Shown here piece by piece: positions 1 through 10,900 of a stretch of DNA of 64,000 bases. The notes beneath the pieces were generated by a model that had not been told where the DNA came from, did no database searches, and saw only the letters and a program-made list of their open reading frames with translations. How positions within the stretch are numbered: the first letter of the stretch is position 1; every line of letters starts with the position of its first letter. The DNA comes from Pisolithus tinctorius (lineage: Eukaryota; Basidiomycota; Agaricomycetes; Boletales; Pisolithaceae): positions 434,001 through 498,000 of the forward strand of contig JANFAH010000021.1 in the NCBI GenBank assembly GCA_024663395.1. The letters are read 5' to 3'. Made by a program: the position numbers and the translations under genes.

Positions 1-1244
1 GGTCTGTGGGGCAATGAGAGCATACACGATTGTGTCTCCCACCCTTTCATCCTCTCAGCGAAGTTAACAAAAACTTCATGAACGGGGTTCTGATGGAGGA
101 GGAGGAGAAGGGGGGATGTCTTCTGCTGGATCTTGCAGTAAGAAGGCAAGATGCATGTCATACTTGTCATGAATGCGATCAGGGAGGCTGGAGGACAGTA
201 GATTATACTGAAGCTGTCGCAATGTGGGAAGAATGATGGACGAGACTGGAATAAAGACAGTGCAGGGAGCAGGGAGGAACAATCCATATGCTTCATCAAC
301 TGGGGAGACTGAAATGACCACATAAGACCTTTCTAACCGAGTGACAGACCTGAGGCGACCAAAGAATGTCCTTCTGGAAGTCATACTGACAAGGAGAACA
401 CGCTGACCAAGCTGCATGGGATGAGACGGGGCTGACAATGATGGGATGAACCAGGGGGCTTCAGGACGGAAGCTGGTGGGAACGCCTGGCAGATATACGT
501 AGCCACTGTCTCTGGCAAATGAGACAAGCGAGATGATTGACGAAGAGGTGGCCATGATTGATGGACTATCCATATGCTTCATCAACTGGGGAGACTGAAA
601 CGACCACATAAGACCTTTCTAACCGAGTGACAGACCTGAGGCGACCAAAGAATGTCCTTCTGGAAGTCATACTGACAAGGAGAACATGCTGACCAAGCTG
701 CATGGGATGAGATGGGGCTGACAACAATGGGATGAACCAGGGGGCTTCAGGACGGAAGCTGGTGGGAATGCCTGGCAGATATACATAGCCACTGTCTCTG
801 GCAAATGAGACAAGCGAAATGATTGACAAAGAGGTGGCCATGATTGATGGACTTAGCGAAATGAGCGTCTGATGGATGGAGTGCTGTAGAAATGCGCAGG
901 GTGTGAGGATCCTCTCCAAATTTGGAAGGAAGAATCGTGGGGCTGAGCACTTTAAGCGAGTGTGGGAATGGAGTCGATATCTTTGGAAACGGTGGAGATA
1001 TGATGAAAACCGGAATGCTGTACACAGGCGCTAAAAACCTTTAATGCGCGCTTAACTCGCTTCCTCTTTTCTCTTTAGCACTGACGACTCGTTCTTGTGC
1101 AAAGGATGACTGTTAACATCCAACAGTCTTTCTACGCATGAGGCCTTTAGTCTTCATCTGCATGCTTGGGCATTGTGCACAACTCGTCGACGAGTTAGGC
1201 AGAGTCAGCTGTAACCATGTCCACAACACCTTTGGTGTGTGACA
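1..1244. repeat. Left arm of a 2.8 kb inverted repeat
   Basis: This arm is the reverse complement of 1568-2811: coordinates of paired bases sum to 2812. I found only three mismatches, all near the inner end, in the stretch around 1178-1196. All three are transitions at CpG sites. The arm reaches the window edge, so its true outer limit is unknown. It contains a direct tandem duplication of 286 bp (284-569 and 570-855). The inner border ends in GTGTGTGACA, that is TGTCACACAC read from the spacer outward, which resembles a TG...CA transposon or LTR end. No recognised protein is encoded. Confidence 0.9.
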
Positions 1245-1567
1245 CCGGGTTACGGTCACCAATTGGGAATTTGGCCGCCACACTCCCTTACCCAGTGTTA
1301 TGGAAGAAGAAAGAGATGAAGAAGAGGATAATAACAGTAGTAACAATGATGACAGTGATGATGATGACGATGATGAAGATAAAACAAACGATGAAAACAA
1401 AGACACCAATAATGATAACGACTACGACTCGGATGACTATTCATGATTTTCTTTTTCATTTCTTATGATACTCGTCTTCTGTCATTCCTTCATTTTTCTT
1501 TTTATTTTCCCTGGGTTCCCTGCATTGGTTGCAATCAGGGACAATTGCATTTCTTCTTGCCGGTGGA
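1245..1567 (+). other. Inverted-repeat spacer with an acidic ORF tail
   Basis: This single-copy 323 bp stretch separates the two arms. On the plus strand an open frame runs from the left border through ATG 1312 to a TGA at about 1446. From that ATG it encodes about 44 residues, nearly all Glu, Asp, Asn and Ser. It is followed by a T-rich stretch that could be a 3' untranslated region. It looks like the acidic C-terminus of a gene whose upstream part was displaced by the repeat, but I cannot identify it. The minus-strand poly-Ser reading of the same bases is a shadow of the GAT-rich repeat. Confidence 0.3.
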
Positions 1568-2811
1568 TGTCACACACCAAAGGTGTTGTGGACATGGTTA
1601 CAGCTGACTCTGCCTAACTTGTCAACGAGTTGCGCACAATGCCCAAGCATGCAGATGAAGACTAAAGGCCTCATGCGTAGAAAGACTGTTGGATGTTAAC
1701 AGTCATCCTTTGCACAAGAACGAGTCGTCAGTGCTAAAGAGAAAAGAGGAAGCGAGTTAAGCGCGCATTAAAGGTTTTTAGCGCCTGTGTACAGCATTCC
1801 GGTTTTCATCATATCTCCACCGTTTCCAAAGATATCGACTCCATTCCCACACTCGCTTAAAGTGCTCAGCCCCACGATTCTTCCTTCCAAATTTGGAGAG
1901 GATCCTCACACCCTGCGCATTTCTACAGCACTCCATCCATCAGACGCTCATTTCGCTAAGTCCATCAATCATGGCCACCTCTTTGTCAATCATTTCGCTT
2001 GTCTCATTTGCCAGAGACAGTGGCTATGTATATCTGCCAGGCATTCCCACCAGCTTCCGTCCTGAAGCCCCCTGGTTCATCCCATTGTTGTCAGCCCCAT
2101 CTCATCCCATGCAGCTTGGTCAGCATGTTCTCCTTGTCAGTATGACTTCCAGAAGGACATTCTTTGGTCGCCTCAGGTCTGTCACTCGGTTAGAAAGGTC
2201 TTATGTGGTCGTTTCAGTCTCCCCAGTTGATGAAGCATATGGATAGTCCATCAATCATGGCCACCTCTTCGTCAATCATCTCGCTTGTCTCATTTGCCAG
2301 AGACAGTGGCTACGTATATCTGCCAGGCGTTCCCACCAGCTTCCGTCCTGAAGCCCCCTGGTTCATCCCATCATTGTCAGCCCCGTCTCATCCCATGCAG
2401 CTTGGTCAGCGTGTTCTCCTTGTCAGTATGACTTCCAGAAGGACATTCTTTGGTCGCCTCAGGTCTGTCACTCGGTTAGAAAGGTCTTATGTGGTCATTT
2501 CAGTCTCCCCAGTTGATGAAGCATATGGATTGTTCCTCCCTGCTCCCTGCACTGTCTTTATTCCAGTCTCGTCCATCATTCTTCCCACATTGCGACAGCT
2601 TCAGTATAATCTACTGTCCTCCAGCCTCCCTGATCGCATTCATGACAAGTATGACATGCATCTTGCCTTCTTACTGCAAGATCCAGCAGAAGACATCCCC
2701 CCTTCTCCTCCTCCTCCATCAGAACCCCGTTCATGAAGTTTTTGTTAACTTCGCTGAGAGGATGAAAGGGTGGGAGACACAATCGTGTATGCTCTCATTG
2801 CCCCACAGACC
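1568..2811. repeat. Right arm of the 2.8 kb inverted repeat
   Basis: This is the mirror of 1-1244. The 286 bp tandem duplication lies at 1957-2242 and 2243-2528. Because 286 is not a multiple of three, the duplication shifts the reading frame of the ORF it contains. The inner border begins TGTCACACACC. It also carries the 16-base palindrome-like site AACTCGTNGACNAGTT; a related site recurs in the LTR-like region at about 3534-3550. That suggests arm and LTR-like region belong to one element family. Confidence 0.9.
2203..2736 (+). CDS. Unrecognised ORF in the inverted repeat (177 aa)
   Basis: I do not recognise this protein. The ORF starts in the first copy of the 286 bp tandem repeat and reads through the second. 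It has a conserved-looking core (MATSSSIISLVSFARDSG, then a stretch rich in Phe, Pro and Leu) and a proline-rich tail ending in repeated PPPPSEP-like residues. The first repeat copy encodes nearly the same core at 1893-2246, but that frame stops at the repeat junction, so at most one copy can give the full product. An identical copy lies on the minus strand at 76-609. It may be a structural ORF of the mobile element that forms the inverted repeat. No catalytic motif, zinc knuckle or signal peptide is visible, and it may be non-coding. Confidence 0.25.
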   Translation: MWSFQSPQLMKHMDSPSIMATSSSIISLVSFARDSGYVYLPGVPTSFRPEAPWFIPSLSAPSHPMQLGQRVLLVSMTSRRTFFGRLRSVTRLERSYVVISVSPVDEAYGLFLPAPCTVFIPVSSIILPTLRQLQYNLLSSSLPDRIHDKYDMHLAFLLQDPAEDIPPSPPPPSEPRS

Positions 2812-2960
2812 CCCAATGCCCTAGCCCCCTTTGACACCTGACTCATGCCCTTCAATTCTGGAATTAATACTTCCCTATCTGGAAACACCGTCCATCTGTC
2901 ATGCCATCTTTGGATCTAGAGATGTCTCCGCCAAGATCTAACTTGCATCGCCACCCCCTA

Positions 2961-3682
2961 ATGTGATATCGGTGCGCTTACTCAGTTTCTGATTCTATTT
3001 GACTCATTTTGTGATCTTTTGACTATCCTTGACTCGTTCATTGCCAATACTTACCAATCCTCTGTGCTTGCTTACTTATCATTTCTCGCTTACTCACCAT
3101 GATTTACTCAGTCCTTACTCATTACTTACCAAGTGTTTGTGCCTTGTTTGTCACAAGCAGTGCTCCCCCCACAGTATATAAACCCCCATGTACTTAGCTA
3201 CAAAAAAGCAATTCAGAAGCAGTCCAGCAGTCAGTCCAGTGCCTATCTCGTTGTCGACAGTTGAGGCTCCATGAAGGGGTCTATCTGTCATCATTCGTAT
3301 ACTTGGTAGTTGAGGCTCATTTGGAAGAGTCTATCTGCCTCCATCATTCATCTGAAGCTTCCTCTTAGTCAGCAGTCTTAGTCATCCCTCCACTCCTGCA
3401 TAACTTGTCAATGACTTGCGCCAGGAGCACATTTTATTGAAGTCCATTATTCCAAGAAGTCCTTTCAGCTGAACACCTTCACTCTGTTCAGCATCCCCTC
3501 CTCAGTCATCATCCATTCATCTACTCCTGCATAACTCGTCGACGACTTGCGCTAGGAGCACCTGCCATTGAAGTTTCCCCCTCTTAGGTTTCTGCACTCC
3601 AGGTTCTGTGGAGGCACACCACCACTTGCTTTACATTTGTCTTTTGTGTTGGTTTTGGTTGGTTTTCACCACCTTTCCACAC
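2961..3682 (+). mobile_element. Probable LTR (promoter region of an LTR retrotransposon)
   Basis: The stretch begins TGTGATATCGG and ends TTTCCACA, giving short inverted TGTG/CACA termini. It has a promoter-like centre: a TATA box (GTATATAAA, about 3175) followed by a leader with repeated AGCAGTCCAG-type motifs. Two direct duplications follow, one of GTTGAGGCTC...GTCTATCTG and one of CTCCTGCATAACT...GGAGCAC. No target duplication flanks it, so it is not a clean solo LTR. It may be the 3' LTR of the element represented by the inverted-repeat arm. Confidence 0.35.
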
Positions 3683-4558
3683 TTTGACTCACACTGGCCA
3701 ACTGGAATTGGTTCAGAACTGATGCCAAACAACTGCCACCAGCCCTAGACCTGTGCCGGCCCACTACATTGTGGCTGGTAGGTATCCCAGGTCATGATCA
3801 ACAACTGGGAATTTGATCCGGCTGACTGGATTTGGCTGGAACATATACTGGCACAATAGAATCCCACTGGAGTGCCTTCTGAACCACTGTAAATCTCCCA
3901 GAGGGTCTCATCCATCCCAGCCAACTGGAGTTGATTCAGAATTGATGCCAAACAACTGCCAACAGCCCTGAACCTGTGCCGGCCCACTATAATGTGGCCG
4001 GTATGTGTCCCAGGTCATGTTCAACAACTGGGAATTTGACCCAGCTGACTGGATTTGGCTGGAACATATACCGGCCCAATACCATCCCACTGGAATGCCT
4101 TCTGAACCACTGTAAATAGCCTGGAGGTTGTGATCCATTCCAGCCAACTGGAATTAGTTAGGAATTGATGCCAACCAACTGGCACCGGCCTTGGCCCCCT
4201 GCCGGTCCCCTAGATTCAGCCAGGTAGATATCCCGGCTCACTGGCAATAACATGGGATCTGGCCCAGCTAACTGGAAATGTCAGGAAGCCATACCAGCCG
4301 AATAGCACCCCACTAGTGTGCTTTCCGAACCACTGAAAATATCCTGGAGGCTGTGATCCATCCGGCCCACCTGGAATTAGATGAGCATCCATGCCCACAC
4401 ACCAACACCAGCTTATCCTCTATTCTGCCATATTTGCACTATACCGGTATGGGTCCCAGCTTACTATTCCCGGCATGAAAGCTGGCTAGATGTATATTCC
4501 AACTACCCACCATAATCCAGGCACCTGTCACAGCCCACTTGCATAAGGCCGGTATGTG
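3683..4558. repeat. Diverged ~225 bp repeats rich in CCGGCCCACT/CCAACTGGAAT
   Basis: At least three diverged units start at about 3694, 3915 and 4140. Each unit contains short motifs such as GCCAACTGGAATT, CCGGCCCACTA and CCACTGGAATGCCTTC. The array continues after the solo LTR to about 5370. The spaced short motifs resemble subterminal repeats of a large DNA transposon, by analogy with the array at 36.7-38.9 kb, but no transposase is nearby. Confidence 0.55.
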
Positions 4559-4563
4559 ACCCG

Positions 4564-4957
4564 TGTTACGATACGTACTCTTTTCCTTTCTTCTCTTTCT
4601 TTTTCTATCTTATCTAGTCTTTTCATCTTGTCTTGTCTCTTGGTCTCAGTCCGGACTCCGGCCTGGACCTCGCCTCGCCTTTACTGTGCTTTCTCCTTCT
4701 GGTACGTTCCGCTCCACTATGATCTCATCATGACATCACTGTGATGTCACAGACCTCATGTATGCCTCACCGTTGCCTCGTGTACTGTAGTATAAGTACC
4801 GTTGCTCAATCACCCAACTAGCTCTAAGCTAGTTCATTTGGGTCTTCGAGTCCTAAAATCGCCTGCTTCTAAGCCGCTCTCCTCTCTTCCTTCTTCTTCT
4901 CTCTGTTGGTTCTTGGTGTGAGCCTACAACAAACCCTGTTGTTTAGGTCTCGTCACA
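4564..4957 (+). mobile_element. Solo LTR with 5-bp target duplication
   Basis: This 394 bp LTR begins TGTTACG and ends CGTCACA. It is flanked on both sides by ACCCG (4559-4563 and 4958-4962), the expected target duplication. It interrupts the ~225 bp repeat array, so it is younger than that array. It has a TATA-like GTATAAG near 4790 and pyrimidine-rich tracts. The TGTTACG start is common in fungal Ty3/gypsy LTRs. No internal region remains, so it most likely formed by LTR-LTR recombination. Confidence 0.8.
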
Positions 4958-4962
4958 ACCCG

Positions 4963-5370
4963 GCATACTAGAAATTGCCGTAACTCATACCGGCTCAATG
5001 GATGTACATTGGTATGCCTTCCGACCCACTGGAAATAGTGTGGTTGCTGTCATCCATACTGGCCAACTGGACTTAGCTCGGCATCCATGCCAACTGACCA
5101 TCACCACCTTGGCATCTGTGCTGGCCCACTAGCATAAGACCGGTATGTTTCCTGGCTTATTGGCATTATCCCCGCATTTGTCCCAGCTTACTGGAATTAG
5201 CCTGGCATTCATACCAAACCAATAGAATTACAGTGGAATGCCATCTGACCCACTGGCAATTGCTGACACATGCTGGGCTCATGCCAGTGAGCCCAGACCA
5301 GGTTAGTACCAGACCTTTCCCAACTTGCCAGAATCCATGCCAGGATTATCCAGGCAAGATGTATATAGTA
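4963..5370. repeat. Continuation of the ~225 bp diverged repeat array
   Basis: The same motifs as at 3683-4558 (CCGGTATG, CCCACTGGAAATAG, CCAACTGGACTTAG) resume directly after the solo LTR. The array runs into the broken 3' end of the LINE near 5370. Confidence 0.5.
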
Positions 5371-6124
5371 GTAACCCCTCAGCCACACTGTGCAGTATGG
5401 TGACATCCAATGATCATGGCTATGCTGTGTGACACAATGACAACTCAGAGGTGGGCTCGACTTTAGCCGGTCTGTGCAACACGGCCGATTGTCAACCTCA
5501 TTTGGTCGTATGATACAGTACAAAGTAGGTACATTATGTGTGGACCATTCCATAGTCTGCTACTAGTTCTAGTAGCTTCTGTGCCGATGTGAGTGCTGCC
5601 AGGGTGAAGAGGTGGTGATTGCATGCTTCATCCCATATGGGGTGATGCCTGTTGAAATCGCCTAGCCATAGCATCTGGTCATTAGTCGTTCATTGTATAT
5701 CCCTTATGTTTCCAGCCAGGAACGAGCTCAAGTCTTCCACAGTGCAATCATGTGTGCAGTCATTGTAGATGTTGAACAGCGTGTACATGCCCTTAGTAGT
5801 CCTTAGCCGCATTATGACGACGTCCATGGAGGGAAAATTGACCTGTTCCCAAGTGTTAGTACTGATCCTGGAGTTTACTAGGGTTACCACTCGTGGTCTG
5901 GTATTCTGCATCATTTTCTTCATGGGGTAGACTACCCTCCAGTGGGTGTTGGCTCGCATGTTGCCGAGTTGGTCTATTGGTGGTTCTTGTAGGGTGATTA
6001 TGTCCCAATCGTCTGATAGTTGGCTGTTTATTAGCGAATGTAGGGCTATGTGAGAGGTGTTTAGGTTTTGTTGCCATATGCGGAGTTTGGTTAGCGCGTT
6101 GGTTTGCATTGGGTCTTCAGGCAT
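5370..6124 (-). pseudogene. LINE ORF2 fragment: AP-like endonuclease domain
   Basis: Reading from ATG 6124, the frame gives an exonuclease-endonuclease-phosphatase fold. Visible motifs are IWQQNLNTS (metal-binding Asn), LQEPP (catalytic Glu) and, after an in-frame TGA at 5690-5692, WLGDFNRHHPIWD (the catalytic D-x-N motif). The frame then stops again after about 50 residues, and fragments of the last part of the domain continue in another frame to about 5370. The enzyme would nick target DNA to prime reverse transcription. No reverse transcriptase remains, so the copy is immobile. Confidence 0.75.
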
Positions 6125-7766
6125 TGATTGATGGAGGTGTTGAGTTTGGGTCCTCTGACTGGGTTTCTGTTTCCTGAGGGGGGGGAAGGGTTGGGGGTAG
6201 GGTGGGTGTGGACGTTGGTGGGGCGTAGTGTAGTGTATTGTAGCATATGGGTGGTCCGCCTCTGCCTCCACATATTCTGTTGAACTGACCGCAGCTTGGT
6301 GGGCCGGTTCGCAGGGTCATCACTTCCCCTAATGTTATTTGTCTGAGTGATCCATTGGTGGCAGGTGTCGTGGCTGGGGGTCTTGTGGGGATGATGGGGG
6401 CTGTTGACCAGGCCAGGAGCTTGACATGTGTCCATTCTTCCGATGTGGGGAAGTAGGGCATGCAATTTTTGGGTGTGCATTCATCCATTGCATTGTGTCT
6501 TCTGATGAGGTCTGGGCAGTTTCTATCTTCACTTGCGTGGGTGTTGTTCTTGCAGTTGACACAGTAAGGGGTGGGGGAAGGGGTGTTACAATCTTGTGTG
6601 CGATGTGGTAGGGCGCATATGCCACACGTGTCAGTCATCTGTTTGCAGTCCCTAGCAAGGTGACCAATGCACTGGCATTTGAGGCATCTGATCAGTTCTC
6701 TTTTGTCCTTGTGCAGGCGGAGTCTGTCTAGTCCCCAGTATAGTCCATCTCTAAGGAGTTGGTTAGCGATCTTGGGGGAGGTGATGGATGCAAGTGCATG
6801 GGCTACTTGCTGATTGGGGGTGCATTTGGCTGGGTCTTTGATCCATTTGATCTTGGCGATTGACCCTTGCAGGATGTTGTTCTCGATTTCCATTTCATGG
6901 AGGGTGTCTGGATTGTCAGTTGCTGTCGTGATTGGAAGGAAAGGGATTACTATGTTGAAATGCCTGTCTTTTATTGCTACTTCTCCTCCCAGTCTCTCGA
7001 GGAAGGCCATTTTGTTGGCCGGTTCTTTGATCCACACTACCACTTCTTGGCTGTTGAACTTGAGGAGGATTCCGTTGTTGCATAGTCAAGCGATTGATCT
7101 TAATTGCATATTGGGGCCATCAACTCAGTCCACTGTTTCCAAGGCTTGTTTGATGTGGTTGATGGTGGATTCCCTTGTTGTGGCGTTGTTCAGGGTTGGG
7201 TGGTTGCTGTTAGGGTCAATCAGTAGTTGCCTTTCCTTAATAGCTGCATGGGCCTTAGCATATTCCAGGTCTAGTCGCTTTCCTAGTGGGATGTGGTTCA
7301 GGTTGGGTGGTGCCGATGCTAGCACGTCTTTGTATGGAGTGGGGAGCGTGTGGGGCTGGGTTTTGAGGTGGTTCTTCATGACTGCTAGTGCTGTTTTCAC
7401 TGCGTCCATTTCCCCAATTAGGTTTCTTACGTGGGTCTCCAGTTGGGTGGTATCCATGCGGGTAGAGGGGCTGGTGATCAATTCAATCTTCTTGATGGTG
7501 TTGTTGTTGACGATCTTCGTGTTCTCATTGGTTTTCTCCAGGTTTTTGGCTGCTGTGAGGATGTTGGCAACTTGAGGAGATATGGCAGCTACAACTGAGT
7601 TTTCTACTTTGCTTGAGATTGCTGTGATAATGGTATCAGTCATTTCTGATGTAGCAAGGTCTCTGACCAGGTAAGCTGTGGCTCGGATTGCCAAGTGTAA
7701 GGTGTTGTTTACCCCCTTGGTCTGTGATATGTAGAAGAGAGCATGTGATATGTGTTCCAGTGTCAC
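6117..7766 (-). pseudogene. LINE ORF1: gag-like nucleic-acid-binding protein, two in-frame TGA
   Basis: One frame of 550 codons is open from ATG 7766 to the stop at 6117, apart from TGA codons at 7125-7127 and 7086-7088. The N-terminal third is helical and rich in Asn and Thr. The middle resembles an RNA-recognition-like gag fold. Residues around 360-420 carry CCHC-type knuckles (CLKCQCIGHLARDC, then CGICALPHRTQDC and CVNCKNN...C). The C-terminus is Pro- and Thr-rich. This is the usual plan for ORF1 of Tad/jockey-type LINEs, whose product coats the element RNA. The stop of ORF1 overlaps the ATG of ORF2 (ATGCCTGA), which suggests coupled translation. With two stops the protein is probably dead. 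Confidence 0.75.
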
Positions 7767-7986
7767 TGGTTCCCCCTGTATAGTGTAGACGTCGCAATGT
7801 CCTGCGACGGGCTTAGCTAGTCCTGGCTGGGGCGAGAGGGTCGAAGAAAAATTTTCTTTCGGGGTCCTTGTCAGGGTGCCACGTGGAGCGGAGTCACCGA
7901 GATTGTTAAAACTACGTTAGAACAGTGCAACATGGGGTTAATCTACCCTCACGGACCTAAATGACGAATTTAAAAAGAAAAATAAT

Positions 7987-10900
7987 GCTGACCGGCATGA
8001 ATTGGATCTGCAGCGTCCTACCGCGACTTGAATTTACCCTACCCACGTGAGTTAACAAACGCCCTACATATTCAATATCGCCGATTTGAACCTCAGGGGG
8101 TTGACGAAGAAATGACAACAATGGCAATGCTATTAGCTGGGCATGCCCCAACCCCCGCCGGTTCGTGGCAGACTAGAGACGTGCGACTGCGAGTGTCCCT
8201 CAACATATTTACGAGTAGAAACCTACTAAGGTCAAGAACGCGGCGGACAACGTGTACGATCGCTTTTCCGAGACACGGCAGCAGACCACGTTCATTAACC
8301 GTACACCAGACAGTCCCCCGAGTTCAAGCTGTAACTCTCACGCCTTCTTCGCGTCGTCGAATCCACTTAGACACTCAGTTCTCGCTGTCCTTGACGTGCT
8401 AGATCGTGTAAGTAGTGGCCAGATCTTCCCTTCGTGTCGCGAAATGATACTGTTCCACGGGGGCTTCTTAATGATTTCTTCAAAAGCGAGGAACAGCATC
8501 GAATGTAGGCAATACCAGTAGCATTGCAAGGAAACGACCGTGGATGCATCGGTCAAGGCTCTCTTTGGCCCTGAATATCACCACGTGAGTTCCCTCCACT
8601 CACCCGACGATGACAAAAGCCATGGATCATGGCTGGCTGGAAAAGGAGTCGGTGATATGTAGATTGATAGTTTTAATCGGCGATGACTGAGGTTAGCACA
8701 TGAGGTGTGGTAAGCGAATATGTTGGACCATGGCCAGTGGTAGAGCTCAAAGGGAAGAGAGAAGAAACCGCGGTCTGAGTTTGAGACGGCCAAGGGGCCG
8801 TTAGTAGGTGTACGCGGAGGATGTGTCAAGGAGAATGACCAGGGCATTGGAGGTGAAGATAACCTTACTATGCCGACGAAGAGGTAGTGGGATAAGCGGT
8901 CCTGGTGGGGGAATCGGGCGGTAGGACAAGGCAAGAACCGGAAGCCTTTACGGGTGAGACACGTCAGGATCGACACGGACAACTAAGGTGCGATGCAATG
9001 GTGAGCGGGATGCACTGACAAAAGCGATAAAGTTGAAGTGACGGACCAAAACCGACCCGACACCACCATGTGCAAGGAGGGAGAGGGAGATGAATGCAGT
9101 GTTCATGAGGAGGCATCTTGAGTTCCTCGTTTGACTTGTTTGACGAGACATGTGGTATACACAAGAAAGGGGGCACCTGGTATCAGATCCTGCTCCGGGT
9201 ATGAATGACAATCTGCTGCTGCTGAGCATTGTACGATGGTTTTGAGATTTGAGGCAAGGCATGAGCCTGCGTGCGACGGGTGCGACGAATTGACGAACGT
9301 GGATAGTTGGCAGTGCGAAAAATACGTACTTGGTGCAACGTGCTAGTGGTGCGTCTAGTGATACCAACACGGCGAGTAACCAACTGCTAATGGTGATGGT
9401 GCTAGCTTCAACCTGTCAGAGCAGTCCCTGATCCAATTGCGCCTTGGAAGTTTTAAGGAGTGGTATAAGAGTTGGGGTCATTCTAGACGGTTTTACTGTC
9501 CACTTTGGGACGGAGGGCGGGTGGTGGCCCGTGGGACAAACGCAAGGATATGGATATGGACAGAATGGCTGGATGGATGAAGGTACGCACCGGTATGCCA
9601 TATCATCTTGTCCTCGCAGGTCAAATTCGAATTCAAAAGGGTCGATCGTCGTGAGATAAACCATGTATAAAGCAGTACTTATCTATCTTCATCCGATCGG
9701 GAAGGTCCATGTCCAGGTACTGATGACATCGACCCAGCTTCCACATTAAGAACGAGTTCCGCTTTCCCCCCCTTTTGTCAGATTCGTCAATCTGAAAGTG
9801 TTGATAGCATATGGTGCCTTAGCCTTTCTTTACCACGATCGTGATGGCTGGTGCAGTACGGCAAACCTGAAGGTATCAAGGTGTTTTTGCACTGAATCGA
9901 ACCAAATCAATTTGAGCCGACTTCGATAGCCGAAGTGTACCGAAGTGAGTTCCAATTACATAATACAACGCCGGCCAGGGCCCGGAGACGGAACTCTTCT
10001 GAACGACGTGAAATTTCGATCAAATCCGACTCACTGGCTAATCTATGCGACCAAACGCTTATCATCATGGAGACAACTGCAAAGTGGTTTCTATCTGGGT
10101 GCCCGGAGTACCGTGACTCAAGTGCGCCAGCCTGAAACACCCCGAAACTCGGAGATACCGGCGCGTGCCTTCATATGGCCGGACAGCCTGATTTATCAGT
10201 CAGAGGCTTGCGGGGAAATCTACATATATGTACCCCTGCTATCTGCCTCTACCTCTGCTGCTCGATCCTGCGCTACTAGTGCCATGTCTATTGGCTATGA
10301 GGAACAAGCGTACGTCCTCCCAAGCTACGAAACTTAACTAGGATGCCAAAAAAAACCACAGGATAATACGCAGCAGTATTGGCTTCGCAGCCCTCAGTGC
10401 GTACCAGGGTGCTGTCGTCCCCTTGATGTATTTAGCACTCACAAGACCGTATGTGCGGCGGAACAGCTTTCCTTCTCTACGACCACCTCATCACGTTGGC
10501 GGAAGAAGTCACGTATATATGGGCACATCCGAAGCATGCATCCGCAATCTTATTCTTCGTCAACCGGTATCTTGGGTGCTTCTTGGCAGTTACACAAACA
10601 GTGATGTTATTTGTCATTATGTCACCAGAGGTGCGGTTTATCTGGCTCATCATATTTGTATCTTATCTTCGCCGGATGTTTCGCTGCTTCTTCGTCCTTA
10701 GAGGTGCGGGTTGATATTTTGCGATGTGAACCACACTTGACTGACGCATATCTATGCCTTCCCCCCCTCCTATTCTTGTCCTTGCGGGCGTAGATGCATC
10801 CAGTACACCCACTACCGTCGAGTATTGATCTTTATGAATCAAGCCATCGTGTGCAGTACGTGGCTGCACCATACAAGGCCATGCCAATAGACTCACCTGG

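Larger units (their letters stand above)
5370..7860 (-). mobile_element. Non-LTR retrotransposon (Tad-like LINE), 5' part only
   Basis: On the minus strand the order is ORF1 (gag-like, zinc knuckles), then ORF2 beginning with an endonuclease domain. The reverse transcriptase and RNase H that should follow are absent. Homology fades near 5370 into an unrelated repeat. LINEs are normally truncated at the 5' end, so loss of the 3' part points to a later deletion or replacement. Both borders are approximate. Confidence 0.75.

Noticed and set aside
1113..1409. Poly-Ser minus-strand ORF
   Set aside because: It is the antisense of a GAT-rich acidic tract on the plus strand.
2961..3682. Second clean solo LTR
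   Set aside because: The ends TGTG/CACA and the TATA box fit, but the flanks CCTAA and CTTTG do not match, so it is kept as a probable LTR only.
8028..9383. Gene in the 1.4 kb upstream block of the segmental duplications
   Set aside because: Peptides such as FRDTKGRSGHYLH recur in copies 1-3, but the frames are interrupted differently in each copy and no family is recognisable, so I keep it as a repeat only.
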